Positions 1 through 13,275 of a stretch of 60,000 bases of DNA are shown here, piece after piece. Origin of the DNA: Mesostigma viride (taxonomy: Eukaryota; Streptophyta; Mesostigmatophyceae; Mesostigmatales; Mesostigmataceae); the NCBI GenBank assembly GCA_009746045.1, contig RPFO01000667.1, positions 4,188,862 to 4,248,861 on the forward strand, read 5' to 3'. Each line of letters starts with the position of its first letter. Within the stretch, counting starts at the first letter, position 1. Below the pieces are notes generated by a model. That model did no database searches. It was not told the DNA's origin and worked only from the letters and a program-made list of their open reading frames with translations. Both the position numbers and the translations under genes were made by a program.

Positions 1-3000
1 GAGCATTTTTTCTGCTTTCCGCGTGCCAGATTTGTCACGTTTCGTCTAAATGCAGTCGCCATGGCCACTTCCGCAAGGGGTGCGCGCACCGTGCACCCAC
101 TTTTCACAGTACGGAGGGTACCGCGGGATTTTTTTGGCGCGGAAAATATTCGCCGCGCCGAGTCCCCTTAATTAATGCTGCGGTCAATTGGACATCAAAA
201 AGCATGTCGAGCGCTCGACCCCAATGTTGATTGGTGCCCGGGGGGGTGGAGCTGCGGCCACCATCAATGCTGGGGCTGGTAGACAGGTCCGGCAGGCTCA
301 GAATTCTCCTTCCTGCGCTCTTCCTTATATGGCCGTCAAAGGCAGTGTGCCAACGGCGTTGGATTCCCGCCAAGTGGGCTGCCCCAACGACCGCAACCAA
401 TGAGAAGGGGTGGAGCTAGGTCTCCTCCGTCGCTGTGCAAGCCTGCACATGCCTTTGCTGCGATTTGTTGGATGCCCTGAACATTAAGCTTGTCGCGCTC
501 ATCAAGGACGACCACATCCCGGCGAGACCTTGGTCGCTGCTGAGTGGATTCCACGGAGCCTAGGCCAGACACGTGCAGAAATGAGGGAGGCTCGGCAGCC
601 ATGTCAGTGGCCATGTTGGGCTCCCTCTTGGCTGTGGCCTCCCGCGCCGCAAGGAAAAGGTGAGCACACTCACTTTCTTTGGATGCTCCCACGAGTGCAT
701 CATTGTCATCATGGTCACCCCCGATCCATTTCTGGACGGCCTCCAACCTTTGCCTTGGGATGTCCATAACTGCGAGGGCGCACATGCACACCGTTGGTGA
801 CATCTGATACAGGTTGCAGAGGCTCAGCAAGGTCGATGGATTTGCCGGGTCAGAAAATTCCCGGCCTTTGGTAGCTAAAGCCTACATTTCTTCAAACTAG
901 CTCCAATGTGGTTGGCAATCCCATACATCATCGGGCTGAGAAGTGCGGCTCCGTGACCGCCTACATATACATAGAGGTTGTGCCAAGGGTCTTACATATT
1001 ATATGGAAGAGACGACAGGCCTCTTGATGAGAAAACGTCTGTATTTGTTTTCCATACATCGTTCTGATGACTTAACGTAATTTGTCATTGGTGAGTTACT
1101 ACTGTACATATACAAATATCGGACGGCACCAGCACAGTACCATACACATCCGTTGTAGCTTGTCATGATAAATATATGCCAGGGTAGTATTTATGCTCCA
1201 TTGTCTAATTGGCACACACACACATATATATATTCATTGAGAATGATAGATTACGGAGGTGAGATGGGCATGCAACATAAGGAAAAACCCGATAAGGAGA
1301 ATAACCCTGAAGAGAATCATAGCAGGTCAGCAGGCAGTGCACTGCCTGCTGTTACATACCTTCACATCCCCTCATCCCAAGCCAATGATTGGTCAAGCAA
1401 TGATGCAACGATGCAGGAGAATAGTTGCAAGAGTCGAGGGATGGACAAGTGGCGATGGGATGGTGGAGAGATGAGTAGCATGGGACGGGGGCGTGATGGT
1501 TGCGTGGACCGGCAATCAACTTACAAGCCGTCTTGAGAAGGCCCCTCAGGGTGAACAAAAAATCGAGGTCGTCGAAGCTTGCACGCCCAGAAGTGCTGCA
1601 CCATGGCAGAGAATGGCAGACGATGCAATCACGAAGGCCAGGGTGGCAAAACATATCTCCAATATCACCCACAGCTCGCCACCAGCAGGAAGATATTTAG
1701 ACCAGCATCCAGCCTGCGTTCCCATGCAGAACACCGTTACGGCAAGAGGACACTCGTCAACTTGTGTCCGATTGAGGTGTGTCCAACTGATGTGTCGACC
1801 GGATTAACACGGCACATGCCGCTGGGAAAAAAAGAACGCACATAAGCATGCATGAATTCTCCTTTCAGGGCTTGATCTTGTGGTGCAATTGTCGGACAGC
1901 AAGTAACACGGCTATATACTCATAGAAAAGGTTCGGCATGCGGTGCGAAGCAATCCATACAGCTTTCTGTATCCATCTGGCATTATTATGTATTTGTAGC
2001 GTCCCTGTGGTGTTCTGGGCTGACTGGCTGGCTTGGCCCGTTGCAGTCCCACCACTCCACCAGGCTGACCCCGTGCTAGTCCCACGGGCTGCCACCTGTC
2101 ACGCTCCGCATCCACTGGGGCCCCATCTGCTGGCATACGCCTGACATATAAATGTACGCAGACCCCCCCCCAAAAAAAAAAAACTACGGCCTGCCCGGAC
2201 AGGTAACTTCCAAAGCATACTTGTCAATCAATGCATCTGGGTGGAATTCAAAGGATCACGCACCGGCGTGCGTGACTCATAAACCACAGATGCTTGCACC
2301 CTGGCAGCGGTAACCGCACCACTCCCGATGCAGGACAGACCCTTTAGGAAGCAAGGGATAGTGGGGGGTCTGCTATTGCTTACCCAGCCAGGCTACCTTG
2401 CGCACCCCAAGGCTTGTACCACGGCTCTTGCATCTAAAAGGGCATCCCAAAAACCGTTGAGCATCTAGTACCGAAAGCCCAGGTAATGAAATACTACCTC
2501 ACTGTGCATGTCAACTTCCGCGTATTGCATGAAGACCAAGCCAAGGCATACCCAGTAGATATAGTGACAGATTGCTAATGATTATACTAGTTTGGTGATG
2601 ATACATTTCTAATGATTTTACTAGTACTGCAAGACCGCTCCAGGGCATGGCCATTACTTCCCACGCACAGGGAAGGATGCTATAATAATGCCACGTATTA
2701 TCACCAGACCTCCCACATATGTTTCCAATTAGTATCACAGCAAACACACAAATGCAGTGCACGAGACGCCAGCACTTAGCAGCAAGCGAGAAAGAAGGAA
2801 AATCGAAAAGCAGATGGCATCCCAACCAACAAATGGCAGGTCTCTTGAGAGCCAACTTGGCAGGCAGCGGAACTGAGGCAAGAGTCACACCATTGCCAAA
2901 CACAGAATTAGGATCTTGCAAATGCAAGAGCTGCACATTCCTCAACTAATACTGCCACACCCAAGCTGCTCACTGCTAGTAACGTACCCTCGTCATCCTT

Positions 3001-3972
3001 GCTGGACCAGGCCCGGGTACTGTTGAGGCCTTTCTTCGCTGGCAGACCTCGCTCGCTCGTCTTCGGCAACAGCCTGCACACGCTCTCAGGCATCGCGGAT
3101 GTCCCTGCCGTCGGTTGGCACATAAAGTTATGAGCAAGGAGTTATCCAATACACCTCAAAGAAGCACCGATTCTTGCTCATAGGCTCCTTCAATGTCGCT
3201 GCTCAGTGTCGTAGTGTGACCTACGTTGCATAGTCGCCCAGTCATGGTGTGGGCCCACAAGAAGAGAGCAACTATCCCGGCGGCTATATTTGCAACAAAG
3301 AAGATGAGTAAGGAAAAAGGCATATGTGCACAGGCTGGTGTGAGACTAGTACTGCAGAGTGCGGGGTTGTGCGCACCATAGTTTTGGCCTGTGCCCAGAG
3401 ACTATACCCATCAGCGCGTCTACTTGTATTGCAGACAGCATGGTAGTTCTTCACATCGACAAGATGACGGCGCGGACTATAGCCTGTTCTGCCTCGATGT
3501 GAACAAGCTGGTTGGGTTCAAGTATGAGTTGCGGTCGTCAGAAATAGATTGGGTGGGGGGGCGCACGATGTTTCCGTGAGTTAGCTGACTGCATGCTTGC
3601 TAATCCTTACTGCAGTGGCTGTCCTCAAGCATGCAGGGCAAACATAAAATGGGAGCAAGGATTGCGGGTAGATGTTTGAAGTCTTCAATGGTAGTAAGCT
3701 GCTCAATGGGCTGTTACGGTTGCACCAACCACATGCCATGGTGCTACACAGTGGGGGCACCAGGGTTGTTTAACTTGCTTTACGCTCACAAGCACTCACG
3801 TGCGAATGGGTAATTGCCAACGCAGTCAGAGATGGTCAGGGATGGTCAGGGAACGCTCCAGAAAACCTGCAGTTCTCCGGGCACTGGATGCCAGCAAGGG
3901 GGGAAATGCTCAGAAACGGTTTTTGTGCATCACTGGGGAAAGGGGCAGACAGAGGGTGTTAAGAGGGGTAGA
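1..3972. other. No confident gene; intergenic sequence
   Basis: I read both strands and found no frame with recognisable domains, no consistent exon chain and no RNA gene. Short open frames are scattered and overlap on both strands, as expected by chance. A short (CA)n(TA)n tract lies near 1213-1232 and a C-run followed by an A-run near 2162-2181. An unrecognised small or intron-rich gene could be missed. Confidence 0.5.
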
Positions 3973-4309
<337 letters not shown>

Positions 4310-6215
4310 GATGCGGCAGGGAGAAGCAAACGAGACGCCTGCCTTCATGATCCTTTCTGGGTGCACCAACTAACGGGGCGCTCCAATCGGTCTAGAAGCC
4401 GTAGCCTACCCCCCAAAAGAGAGACGTGGTGGGTTAGGGATCGCAAACGTGGCCAGCAGTACGTGGAACGTTTTGCCCCAGTGCTATGGAAAAATGCTTA
4501 GCCCTTACTACACAAAAGGCATGGCCATTTTTTAAAATCGAGCGCATGGCCACGTACATGTCAACCCCAGGCAGGGTGTCTCCACGCTGAAGTGAATGCT
4601 ACGCACCTCATACATGAGTGATCTGCTACGCACCTGTCGATGGGGAAGATTCCAGCACCCACTTCCACTGCAGCTCGAATCGCGGCGGGCGTGGCCCTAA
4701 GCGACTTTCACCTGAACTGTTCCAGTTAAGGACCCAACGCCACATTGGCACGCAATCCCGAGGGAGCGACAAGGTGACCTCTTTCAGGGTAAGGGTAACC
4801 CTCACATAGCCACCAGTGGGCGGGATCGCCGATTTCAAACATAGAATATTGGATGAAGCGGATAGTGCCAGATATCGCCCCATGCACGTTGCAAAACTAC
4901 AGCCAGGGCTCTTCAGCAGGGTAAGGCGCAGGGCAGGGAACGGAAATAACCCCCATGTGAAAAGGTCAACCCCTGCCATGTGATTAAATACAGTACGTTT
5001 CAGGATAACATATTATTTATCTGGATAATATATCTTACATCTCAACGTATAGAAAAGAAATGATCTCTTCCAGGGTAGAACCATCACTGAGGCATTCCAT
5101 GCGCCATCTAATGGGCCCGGTGTGTGCTGCTTTTAGGGGGTGCTGAATAGGCAGTTAGGCACGCTGGCATTCTGTTACCATCGTAAGAGAGCACAAGGGA
5201 CTGAAGCGAGCAAGTCACCATTGTTTGTACACCATTTAGCAGCCTCACGCGGGGTTTAGGAGGGGCCAAGAATGAGCACCTGGTACTCTCACGCTCAGAA
5301 AAGGGCATGAAAGGAGCAAGCATCTCGCCCTCGACCTTTGTCTGAAGCAGCCTCCGGCTGTTCTGCTCCAAGCTCTATGGAATGCCTAGGAATATGGAAT
5401 GCCAGGTTCATGCATGCCTAGAAAATAAGAAGCCAACCTGTTTTTTATTGTAGGGGTTGCCTTGCAAGGCGGTACTAAGGTTTAGTGACCCGAGGTGGCA
5501 CTGCACATTACCTCGGTGCAGCTCCCCCCCCAAGACGTGCCATGCATGAATGTCAGCCCCGCAATCCCGCACCTGACACCACCGGCCAGTACAATAATTT
5601 ACGTAAGGGCAATGGCTAGTGCAAGAATGACCCGTCACCATCACAAATGGCAGGGCGTACGGACTGAGGTACCCACTGCATCTGGTGGCCACCCACTGCA
5701 TCTGGTGTAGGTCTCTACTTTAGTGCGGGTGTGCAATACTCGCACAGTACCACTCTAGAGCCAATGTTTCCATCTAGAGAAAGGACCCTGGCATTAGGAA
5801 TTTACCCAACCCACCCCCACCCCACCCTCCCATACCGAGCAGAATCCTCCTGGCGCTTGTGATACACCGAGCTGCAAACAACTTATTGCCCTGTTGGGCT
5901 CTCCTAAAAAACGGTGCCGCTCCAATTTGGAACTTTACACTAAAAATGGGCCGTGGGCGGTGAGATCGAGGGGGAGAGGAAGCATTTTCTGGGCTAGCTA
6001 TACATAGAGCTTTTGTGGCTCGCACTCACCCTTGATGGACTTTGTGTGGTTTAATCCTTGAACTGTAAGGATAAATGTGTGGCCATGTTGTACTCGACGA
6101 GACCAGCACGCATCACTATACATAAAGTGACCACTGTACATCTGCTGTCAGAGATTAGATATATGCGCTGTCGAATAGTCCCGGTGGTCTGCCTATGTCG
6201 CCTACTTGATTTCAC
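4310..6215. other. Nothing recognised
   Basis: No supported coding region or RNA gene. A C-rich stretch lies near 5810-5830. The small open frames have no family signature. Confidence 0.45.
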
Positions 6216-6936
<721 letters not shown>

Positions 6937-9336
6937 CATGCAAAGACCACCACCTGGGATTTCGCCACAGATTCTGCCAAAATGGAAACCAAGTTGTCCG
7001 AGGAGTTCTAGATGATGGTGCTGTTTGAAGTAGAAAAATTTGTGGGCATTCACACAAAAGGCCAAATGGCATTTATGCGTATTAAGAGATGGGGGATTTC
7101 CGCAGAAGCCAAAAGGCTACCATGTAATAGAGGCAGTGTGCCATGCTGTGGCGGTTGCATACGCCCCTGGACACGCCACAAGCTCATGCAAGCGCCAAGC
7201 TGCAAGCATGTACCTCCAATAGGACGGCGAAAGGGCACTCCGCCAAAATTAGCTCCCTGACGAGCGCGCCAGATTTCACGGATTTGTGGTTTGTGCCGAT
7301 CTGTGCCACGAGAGAAGCAAACAAGAACGTTCCGAAAAAAAGTGTGGCGGCAAAGTTGACGCGGCAACTATAGGCCACCTTGACATGGCAACACGTACCT
7401 TGACATGGCAACAACCCTAATAATAAGGCTACTGGCCGATGTCGTTGCTAACTGGTAGAGTCAGGAAGCATGGAGGCACGTAACTGTGGCAACTAGACCG
7501 TTTATACCTGGTAGGATGGACGTCGACCAGTTCCATGAGAAGGATGCTATAAGGACTAGAAGCAAAGATGATATCAGAAGGAGTGCCACTCAATCAACTT
7601 GAGAACATGCCGCATGATAGCTACTGTGACTCAGTAAAATCTGCATTATAAATAGCCGAGGTTCACCCGTTGGCAAGCTACCCTCACACCAGGGACGTCC
7701 AAGTTGGACCATGGAGACAGTGTAGTGCAAATAGAGTAACAAGCGACAGGCGACAGTCAACACTGGTACAGTAAAGTTTCAGAGCCACAAATGCTGACGT
7801 GGGTCACAGTGAGAGTTTACGTGACTGCACGCAGGTAGCTTGCCGCAAAAACATTTCGCGGGCTCATGCAGCCTCGGACAACGGCCGTCCCAAGACCAAG
7901 GTCTTCTAAACCTGGCCAGCTATCTAAAGAGAGCCAGCTAAAACCTGACTAAATAGAGGTAAGACCAGGATTCGAGGACGACGCTCGTGTCTAACTACTG
8001 CATGTACTATTCAGGAAAATGCTCGACCGAGCTGGGGACGTTACTTACTTGCAATATATAAAAGACTAGTAAAAGCGGATGGCGCTTCCATCGCCACGAA
8101 GGACAAAAAGACCAGCGGAAGTCGTTACTAGTGATTCATGATCATCGATCACTCACCAAAATCACTTTGCCTCTGCAATGTCAAGACATTGAAGCTTTAC
8201 AATCAAGTGCTTTCTCCGTGCGATCGTAGGTGCGAAATCGGCCACATTCTCTCCAACGTAGCCTTGCTCCGTGGCCATAAAATATTAGGGGAGCCTCTTG
8301 CTGCAATCCAAATCGCCTGATTATCCCCGGCCGCGAGACAACGGATCCGGAGGCATTGGCGACGCTTTTGGCGTGAAGGTTCTCGCCCTGCCGCCTAGAG
8401 AAAGCCATGGTAGCAAATATGCCGTAGCTAGTAGCAATGGCTGCAGCTAAGACTGACCGGTCGTGTCGGTCAACAAGACGGTAACCGGGGTTGCAAGGCT
8501 AGGAAAGCTAGAGAACTGCTAGGAACGGTGCCCTAGCCTCGTCTCGTTGCACGAGGGGAGACTTCACCCTACCCGCTGCACCGCCACGTCACGACGTCAG
8601 GCACGTGACAGGTCCGGTGGCCACGTGTCATCTAGTCTTGAGTGCCAGTCACACTCCGGAGTCCTGTCATGCCAACTACGAACTCGCCGCCCAACCAAGC
8701 GTCGGTGATGGACATCAACGCGGAGCCGCGTGTATTGACCTTTGCCAAACTACCGAGAACAGTTCCATATTTTGGACCGAATAGACAGAACAACGAGGTG
8801 GTGCATGGAGGTGCGGACATCTTTTTGATTTGACACAGGCAGTGGCATTGGACAGGACAGGACAGGATTTCTCGGAACAACGGCCTCCTAGAGACTATAT
8901 TTGTGATCATGATGAGGGTGGAGTGCAAGCATGCGATCCGTTCAAGTGGGGGCCAAACAACGTACCCTCCTTGACGACACCAGCCGTGACTCGCCTCCTT
9001 CTGTCCTTCACAGCGCCCTCGCTTTTGCAAGCCTCTGTTCCAGTCATGTGTACGACGCACGGCGGCAGTCATGAAGATGAACTACCTGACCCCGACCAAG
9101 TAAGTCCCAAGAGGCCATATTTACGAGCTGTGCGTATTTTAAGTGAGCTGATGCGACGTGGTTTCAACAAGTTTTATTTTCTACGTCCCTTCCTCATTCA
9201 AGAATTTGCCGGGTGTTCCTGGTAGACGCGTCGACATTGCAGCCTTACACTGTTTCATCGCTGGCGCGGTGGCGCCACCTGCTAGAACCATCCGTGCTGA
9301 TCATCTGGCGCCAACCCATATCCTCGTGTGTCACCC
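6937..9336. other. Nothing recognised
   Basis: No domain, exon chain or RNA gene could be supported. The longest frame (8632-9072, minus) has no recognisable composition or motif. The last part is presumably the upstream region of the small gene at 9337. Confidence 0.4.
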
Positions 9337-9660
9337 ATGCAGAATTCGCCTGGCCAGGGTCCTGATATCAACCGTGACCGTGACGGCAACCCTGCAGGTG
9401 AAGAACCCTGGTCGGAAGCTACACTCCGAAACTTGAACGACCGCTTGGACCGAGCCAACTACCGCGCCAGTCTGGCTGAACACCTGGTGCGGGCCGTCGA
9501 GCAAGAGGTGCTGGACATAAAACGCGAGTTACGCCAGTTGGAGCTGGCGGCCAAACCGCATGAGGACTCATCATGGTGGGATTACGCAGGCTTGGCGGTG
9601 CTGTCGACCGCGGTCGTCAGCACCCTGGCGTACGTCTACCGCGTGAGGGACAGGGACTAA
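9337..9660 (+). CDS. Putative tail-anchored coiled-coil protein, 107 aa
   Basis: This is a single open frame from ATG 9337 to TAA 9660. The frame is open to an upstream GTG at 9328, but the ATG is the natural eukaryotic start. A charged N-terminus (about residues 1-25) is followed by a heptad-like helix rich in Leu, Glu and Arg (about 28-70, with LNDRLDRANYRASL and VEQEVLDIKRELRQLE). Then come a Trp pair, one hydrophobic segment (AGLAVLSTAVVSTLAYVY, about 82-100) and a short basic and acidic tail. That layout is typical of C-terminal tail anchors in ER, mitochondrial or chloroplast outer membranes. I do not recognise the family. It could also be the last exon of a larger gene, because no promoter is evident. 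Its codon use is GC-rich, like the other genes here. Confidence 0.5.
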   Translation: MQNSPGQGPDINRDRDGNPAGEEPWSEATLRNLNDRLDRANYRASLAEHLVRAVEQEVLDIKRELRQLELAAKPHEDSSWWDYAGLAVLSTAVVSTLAYVYRVRDRD

Positions 9661-10640
9661 AGCCAACATCGGTCCCTGAATCCCCCCCAAAAGAAAGGAT
9701 TTAGTCATGCTTGTTCCTGAGCCCGTTTGTATTCAGGCGTGATCTAGCCATTACAGGACCAGCCCTAGTAGGGTCATCGTGGCAGCCAGAGTCCACACTT
9801 AAATCTGTAGGACTTAGTTGGAGTTCAACTGAAGTTGAAGTTCGATCGTCACGCCTCCTCCCGTCCCCCCGGCCATATACAGGCCATATATAGGCCTTGT
9901 TTGTAGGTAGGCCACATGTTGTCTATGGAGCAAGCACAGCGTGGCTTGCCGTGGATAACCCATCAATGATTTGATTTCATGGAGAGAGCAGGATCATGAA
10001 CCGGGGACTGTCACCAACGAGACCGGGATGGAGCAACGAGATCGGGAACTTGCAAAGCTGTAGAGTAGCGTTGGGGGCTGGCAGCGGTGTCGGCGCCAGG
10101 GTGTTGGTGAGCAAGTGTGCCTGGGATTATTTTCGAGCAGCGCCCTGGAAATCTTCAGGGTGTGCTCAGGGTTACTGACCGCCCGGTGCGTGTTCCGATG
10201 GGCGTTGGTCCAGTGTTTTCGTGTTGAGCCTGGCAGAAGTCACAGTTTAATGCACATACATGTACTCTGTCCCTTGTCCGGCGCTCTTAAAATTGGGCGG
10301 TGTGTGCCACTCCTAATGGTTGGGTTGTCCTCCCTTCCCCGACATGTAGACACATGATCATTCTGTAAAAGTTCTGTATTTTGTATATTTGTAACCAGTT
10401 CAGGGCATTAATGATAAGGGTAAAGGAATGATAGGTGTAAAGTAAGAAACAGTGAAGGAAGCAAGGAATGATAAGTGCAAAGGAAGCAACACTTTATATA
10501 CAAGGCTCTGCTTTATTTCAGTGCTGCCGATGGCAGCACATGAGTATGTTTCAATTTCAAATGAACATTCCCAGCCAAATCATGTTCATTGGTGTACACA
10601 TGGTTCTGTGGGAAGAGCACGGGGCCGTAATTAGTCAATT
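9661..10640. other. Nothing recognised
   Basis: The start is presumably the 3' UTR of the small gene ending at 9660. Around 10420-10500 there are loose repeats of GGAATGATA/GTAAAG-type sequence. No gene is supported. Confidence 0.4.
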
Positions 10641-10644
10641 ATAA

Positions 10645-11768
10645 ACATATAGACTGCATCACGTGAGCATACATCCTCAACGTACGATGGGAAGACAAAG
10701 ATGGACATGGAATGTCTATCTACCTCAAGTTGCAGGAGCTTGCGGGCACCACAGCCCGCGTTGCTGTATTCACCCTGTTGGGTAACACGCGTTACCTCCA
10801 GCTACTGACTTGGGGAGCTAGGCATCCTTCATAACCTCATGGCTCATGCCACTGCTCTTTGCGGGTCATCTGCCGCCAGATCACAGATAGGCCAGGACGC
10901 TGACCGGGGGTGAGTCCAGTCTTCCTAGGATAGCACATGTCAAGGCATCCAGTCTATTACAGAAGGTCCAGTGACGACCTTGCCGCGTGTGCATGGCCAG
11001 GGGCATGCCATGTGAGGACAGAAGCCCAGGCTGCGCGGACGTGGTGTCAGGTAGTCTATCGGAGGTGTCGACCTGATCTGTGCGGGCTAGGTGCCCAGCC
11101 AGGTCTAGGCGCCGGCCTGCGTGTGTCTAAGAATGTGTGATACAAAAGTGTGTAAGAAGGTAAATCGATCTGCGTACATATCCTCACGGCTCATCTGCTA
11201 ACCGTATGGTATATTGCATGAGCGCCCTATGTATTACTGGTTGTCTCCAGTTGATCGATAACATCTTGGTGGCGGCGCTGTCGAGCTGCATGAGCCTCGA
11301 TCACCAGCGTCAGTATCCACGCCTCCGCCCAATTGGTGAGGACGGTAAGAATCACAAACTAGAAAAGGTCACATTTGACAATCCGGGGCAGGGCGGGATT
11401 GCTCCACCAGCGGCAGTGCTTGTGGAGTTGCCACCATGCCATGGCGATCCGGGTCTTCATGTCGATCGTCCTTACAGTCGGGTATAGCCAGCTGCCAAGC
11501 AGCCGGTTAATTGAAGGGTATTTCACCTCGGTGCATTTGTCCGAGACGCGGAGTTTGGGTAGGCTTCCGCCAGACTGACGGGCGACGGCCATGGCCTCGG
11601 TCTTGGGGGCTGAATTCTTTTTGCCTATCGCGCATGCCTCGTGTGCTAAGCAGTCCAGCCAGAGTTGGGCAGAGGCCGGCGAGCTAATTGCGCGTGATGT
11701 CCTCGGCATATACCAGGTCGATCCGCTAGCCGAAATTCTCGCGCTCGGGCCCAAAAGATAACGGCTCA
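10645..11768 (-). mobile_element. Degenerate LINE copy (3' part, RT palm to 3' UTR)
   Basis: Read on the minus strand, 11768 to about 11180 gives reverse-transcriptase remnants. These are a YAED version of the YADD catalytic box with a nearby stop (about 11690-11720), then SAQLWLDCLAHEACAIG, NSAPKTEAMA, RLLGSWLYPTVRTID and the NPALPRIVKCDLF thumb region. These match the RT-to-thumb order of APE-type non-LTR elements. The 3' part (10650-11140) is the block shared by every copy here, containing GTGACTGCGTCACGTGAGCA-like and CTATCTAGTTCCTAGTTACA-like sequence. The AT-rich sequence just outside (ATTAGTCAATTATAAAC) is the probable 3' tail. Frameshifts and stops make it non-functional. Confidence 0.8.
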
Positions 11769-11847
11769 TGCTCTCTGATCCTTTGGACGCAGCAAAATGC
11801 CCACAACCACTAATAAAGAGTCCCTTGCCTTGCTTGGGATTAGGATC

Positions 11848-12850
11848 AATTAATTAATTAATTAATCAAGAGACACGTGACTGCGTCACGTGAGCATAAG
11901 TCCTCAGTGGGAAGGGAAAATGGGATGGAATGCATGGATGGTGTAAGCTATCTAGGTCCTAGTTACAGGGGTGTGGGCACCTTGGCCCGAATCGCTATGA
12001 ATGCCATACGCGGTCACACGCGGAGCCCCCACAGACTTGGGGGTGGTCTCCTTCATCACTACTTGCCATCTATCCTTGCGTACCATCTGCCTCCATATTA
12101 CAGACAAACCAGGAGGCTGCCCGGGTGCATGTGAGCCCGTCACGTCTAGTGTAGCACATGTCCATGCCGAGTCTTTCACGAAAAGTCCACGGGTGGCGAC
12201 CCTGCCGTGCACGGCCTGGGGCACGCCAGGTGAGGACATATCGCCCAGGCTGGACGGGCTTGGTGCCAGCTAGTCTATCTGATGTGTCTACCTGATCTGT
12301 GCGGGCCAGGTGCCCGGCTAGGCCCAGGCGCATGTGCCTAATAATGTGGGAAACATAGGGCAAATCAGCGTACAAATCCTCACTACTAATGTGCAAACCA
12401 AAGGGGATGTTAAGGGCCTTGCGCAGCATCTTGGTGACGTTGCCGTCGAGTCGTTGCTCCAGCTCCTGCGTCAGTGTCCAGGTCTCGGCGCCGTATGTCA
12501 GGATCGTCAGACCTTGAAGAGGTCACGCTTGACGATCCGGGGTAGGGCGGGGTTGCTCCACCAGCTAGCGGCGGTGGTCATGGAGTTGCATGCGCCCACG
12601 CCATGCCGATCCGTGTCGTCAGGTCGTCCTCGCAGTCGGGAAGCCAACTGCCGAGCAGCTTGAAGCGGCCTGAAGTAGGGTAGGGGACCTCGGTGTCGTC
12701 TAAGAGGCGGAGTGTGGGTGGGGGCCCTGCCATGCTGAGGGCCAGGGCCTCCGTTTTGGGGCTGATTCAGTTTCTAGACCAACCCCCCGAGCCTCGAGCG
12801 CCAGGCAGTCCAGCCAAAGTTGGGCAGACTCCGGCTTCTCGATGAGTTGG
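11848..12850 (-). mobile_element. Degenerate LINE copy with (TTAA)n tail
   Basis: This is a second copy of the same LINE family in the same orientation. The tail (ATTA)n lies at 11848-11868, next to the conserved 3' block starting at about 11870. On the minus strand 12840-12070 reads as RT C-terminus and thumb: SAQLWLDCLALEARG, LLGSWLPDCEDDLTTR, then (after a frameshift) TYGAETWTLTQELEQRLDG, KMLRKALNIPF, DLYADLPYVSHIIRHMRLG and LAGHLARTDQ. That order is typical of the C-terminal half of non-LTR ORF2. Several frameshifts separate the pieces. Confidence 0.85.
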
Positions 12851-13275
12851 GATTAGGATACTGCACACAATCCTTCTACATTCGAAGTTTCGGTGTGCAG
12901 GTGTCATCACCGCGAACTCAATTCTAAAGAATTCATTTGAACCAATTTTACCTTGGCTGGCCTGCGACGATCTGGCCACCATCCGCCTGCCAGCGATGCG
13001 GGCCAGGAGATTCTAACTCTGGAATTTTACTATGATGTCGGCAATAGCTAGTCTCAATGTAAAATGTACACGGTACGGAAGAAAAGACAGGCTTTTTGCG
13101 AGTCAGATGAATACCACAAACGAGACGTACTTCCAGATGAGCTGATGATGCAGATCTTTTACAGGGTTTTCTGCTCAGAACACAGGTTCTTCTTTACTCA
13201 GAATTCAGAGAGGATGTAACAAGTGCTGCAGATTTGGCGACAGATGGAATGGGGTCCCAACGCCCCTAAACCATA
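12851..13275 (-). other. Probable 3' flank / 3' UTR of the kinase gene
   Basis: This lies directly downstream (minus strand) of the kinase stop codon at 13276-13278. No coding signal was seen and no polyadenylation signal could be assigned with confidence. Confidence 0.35.
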
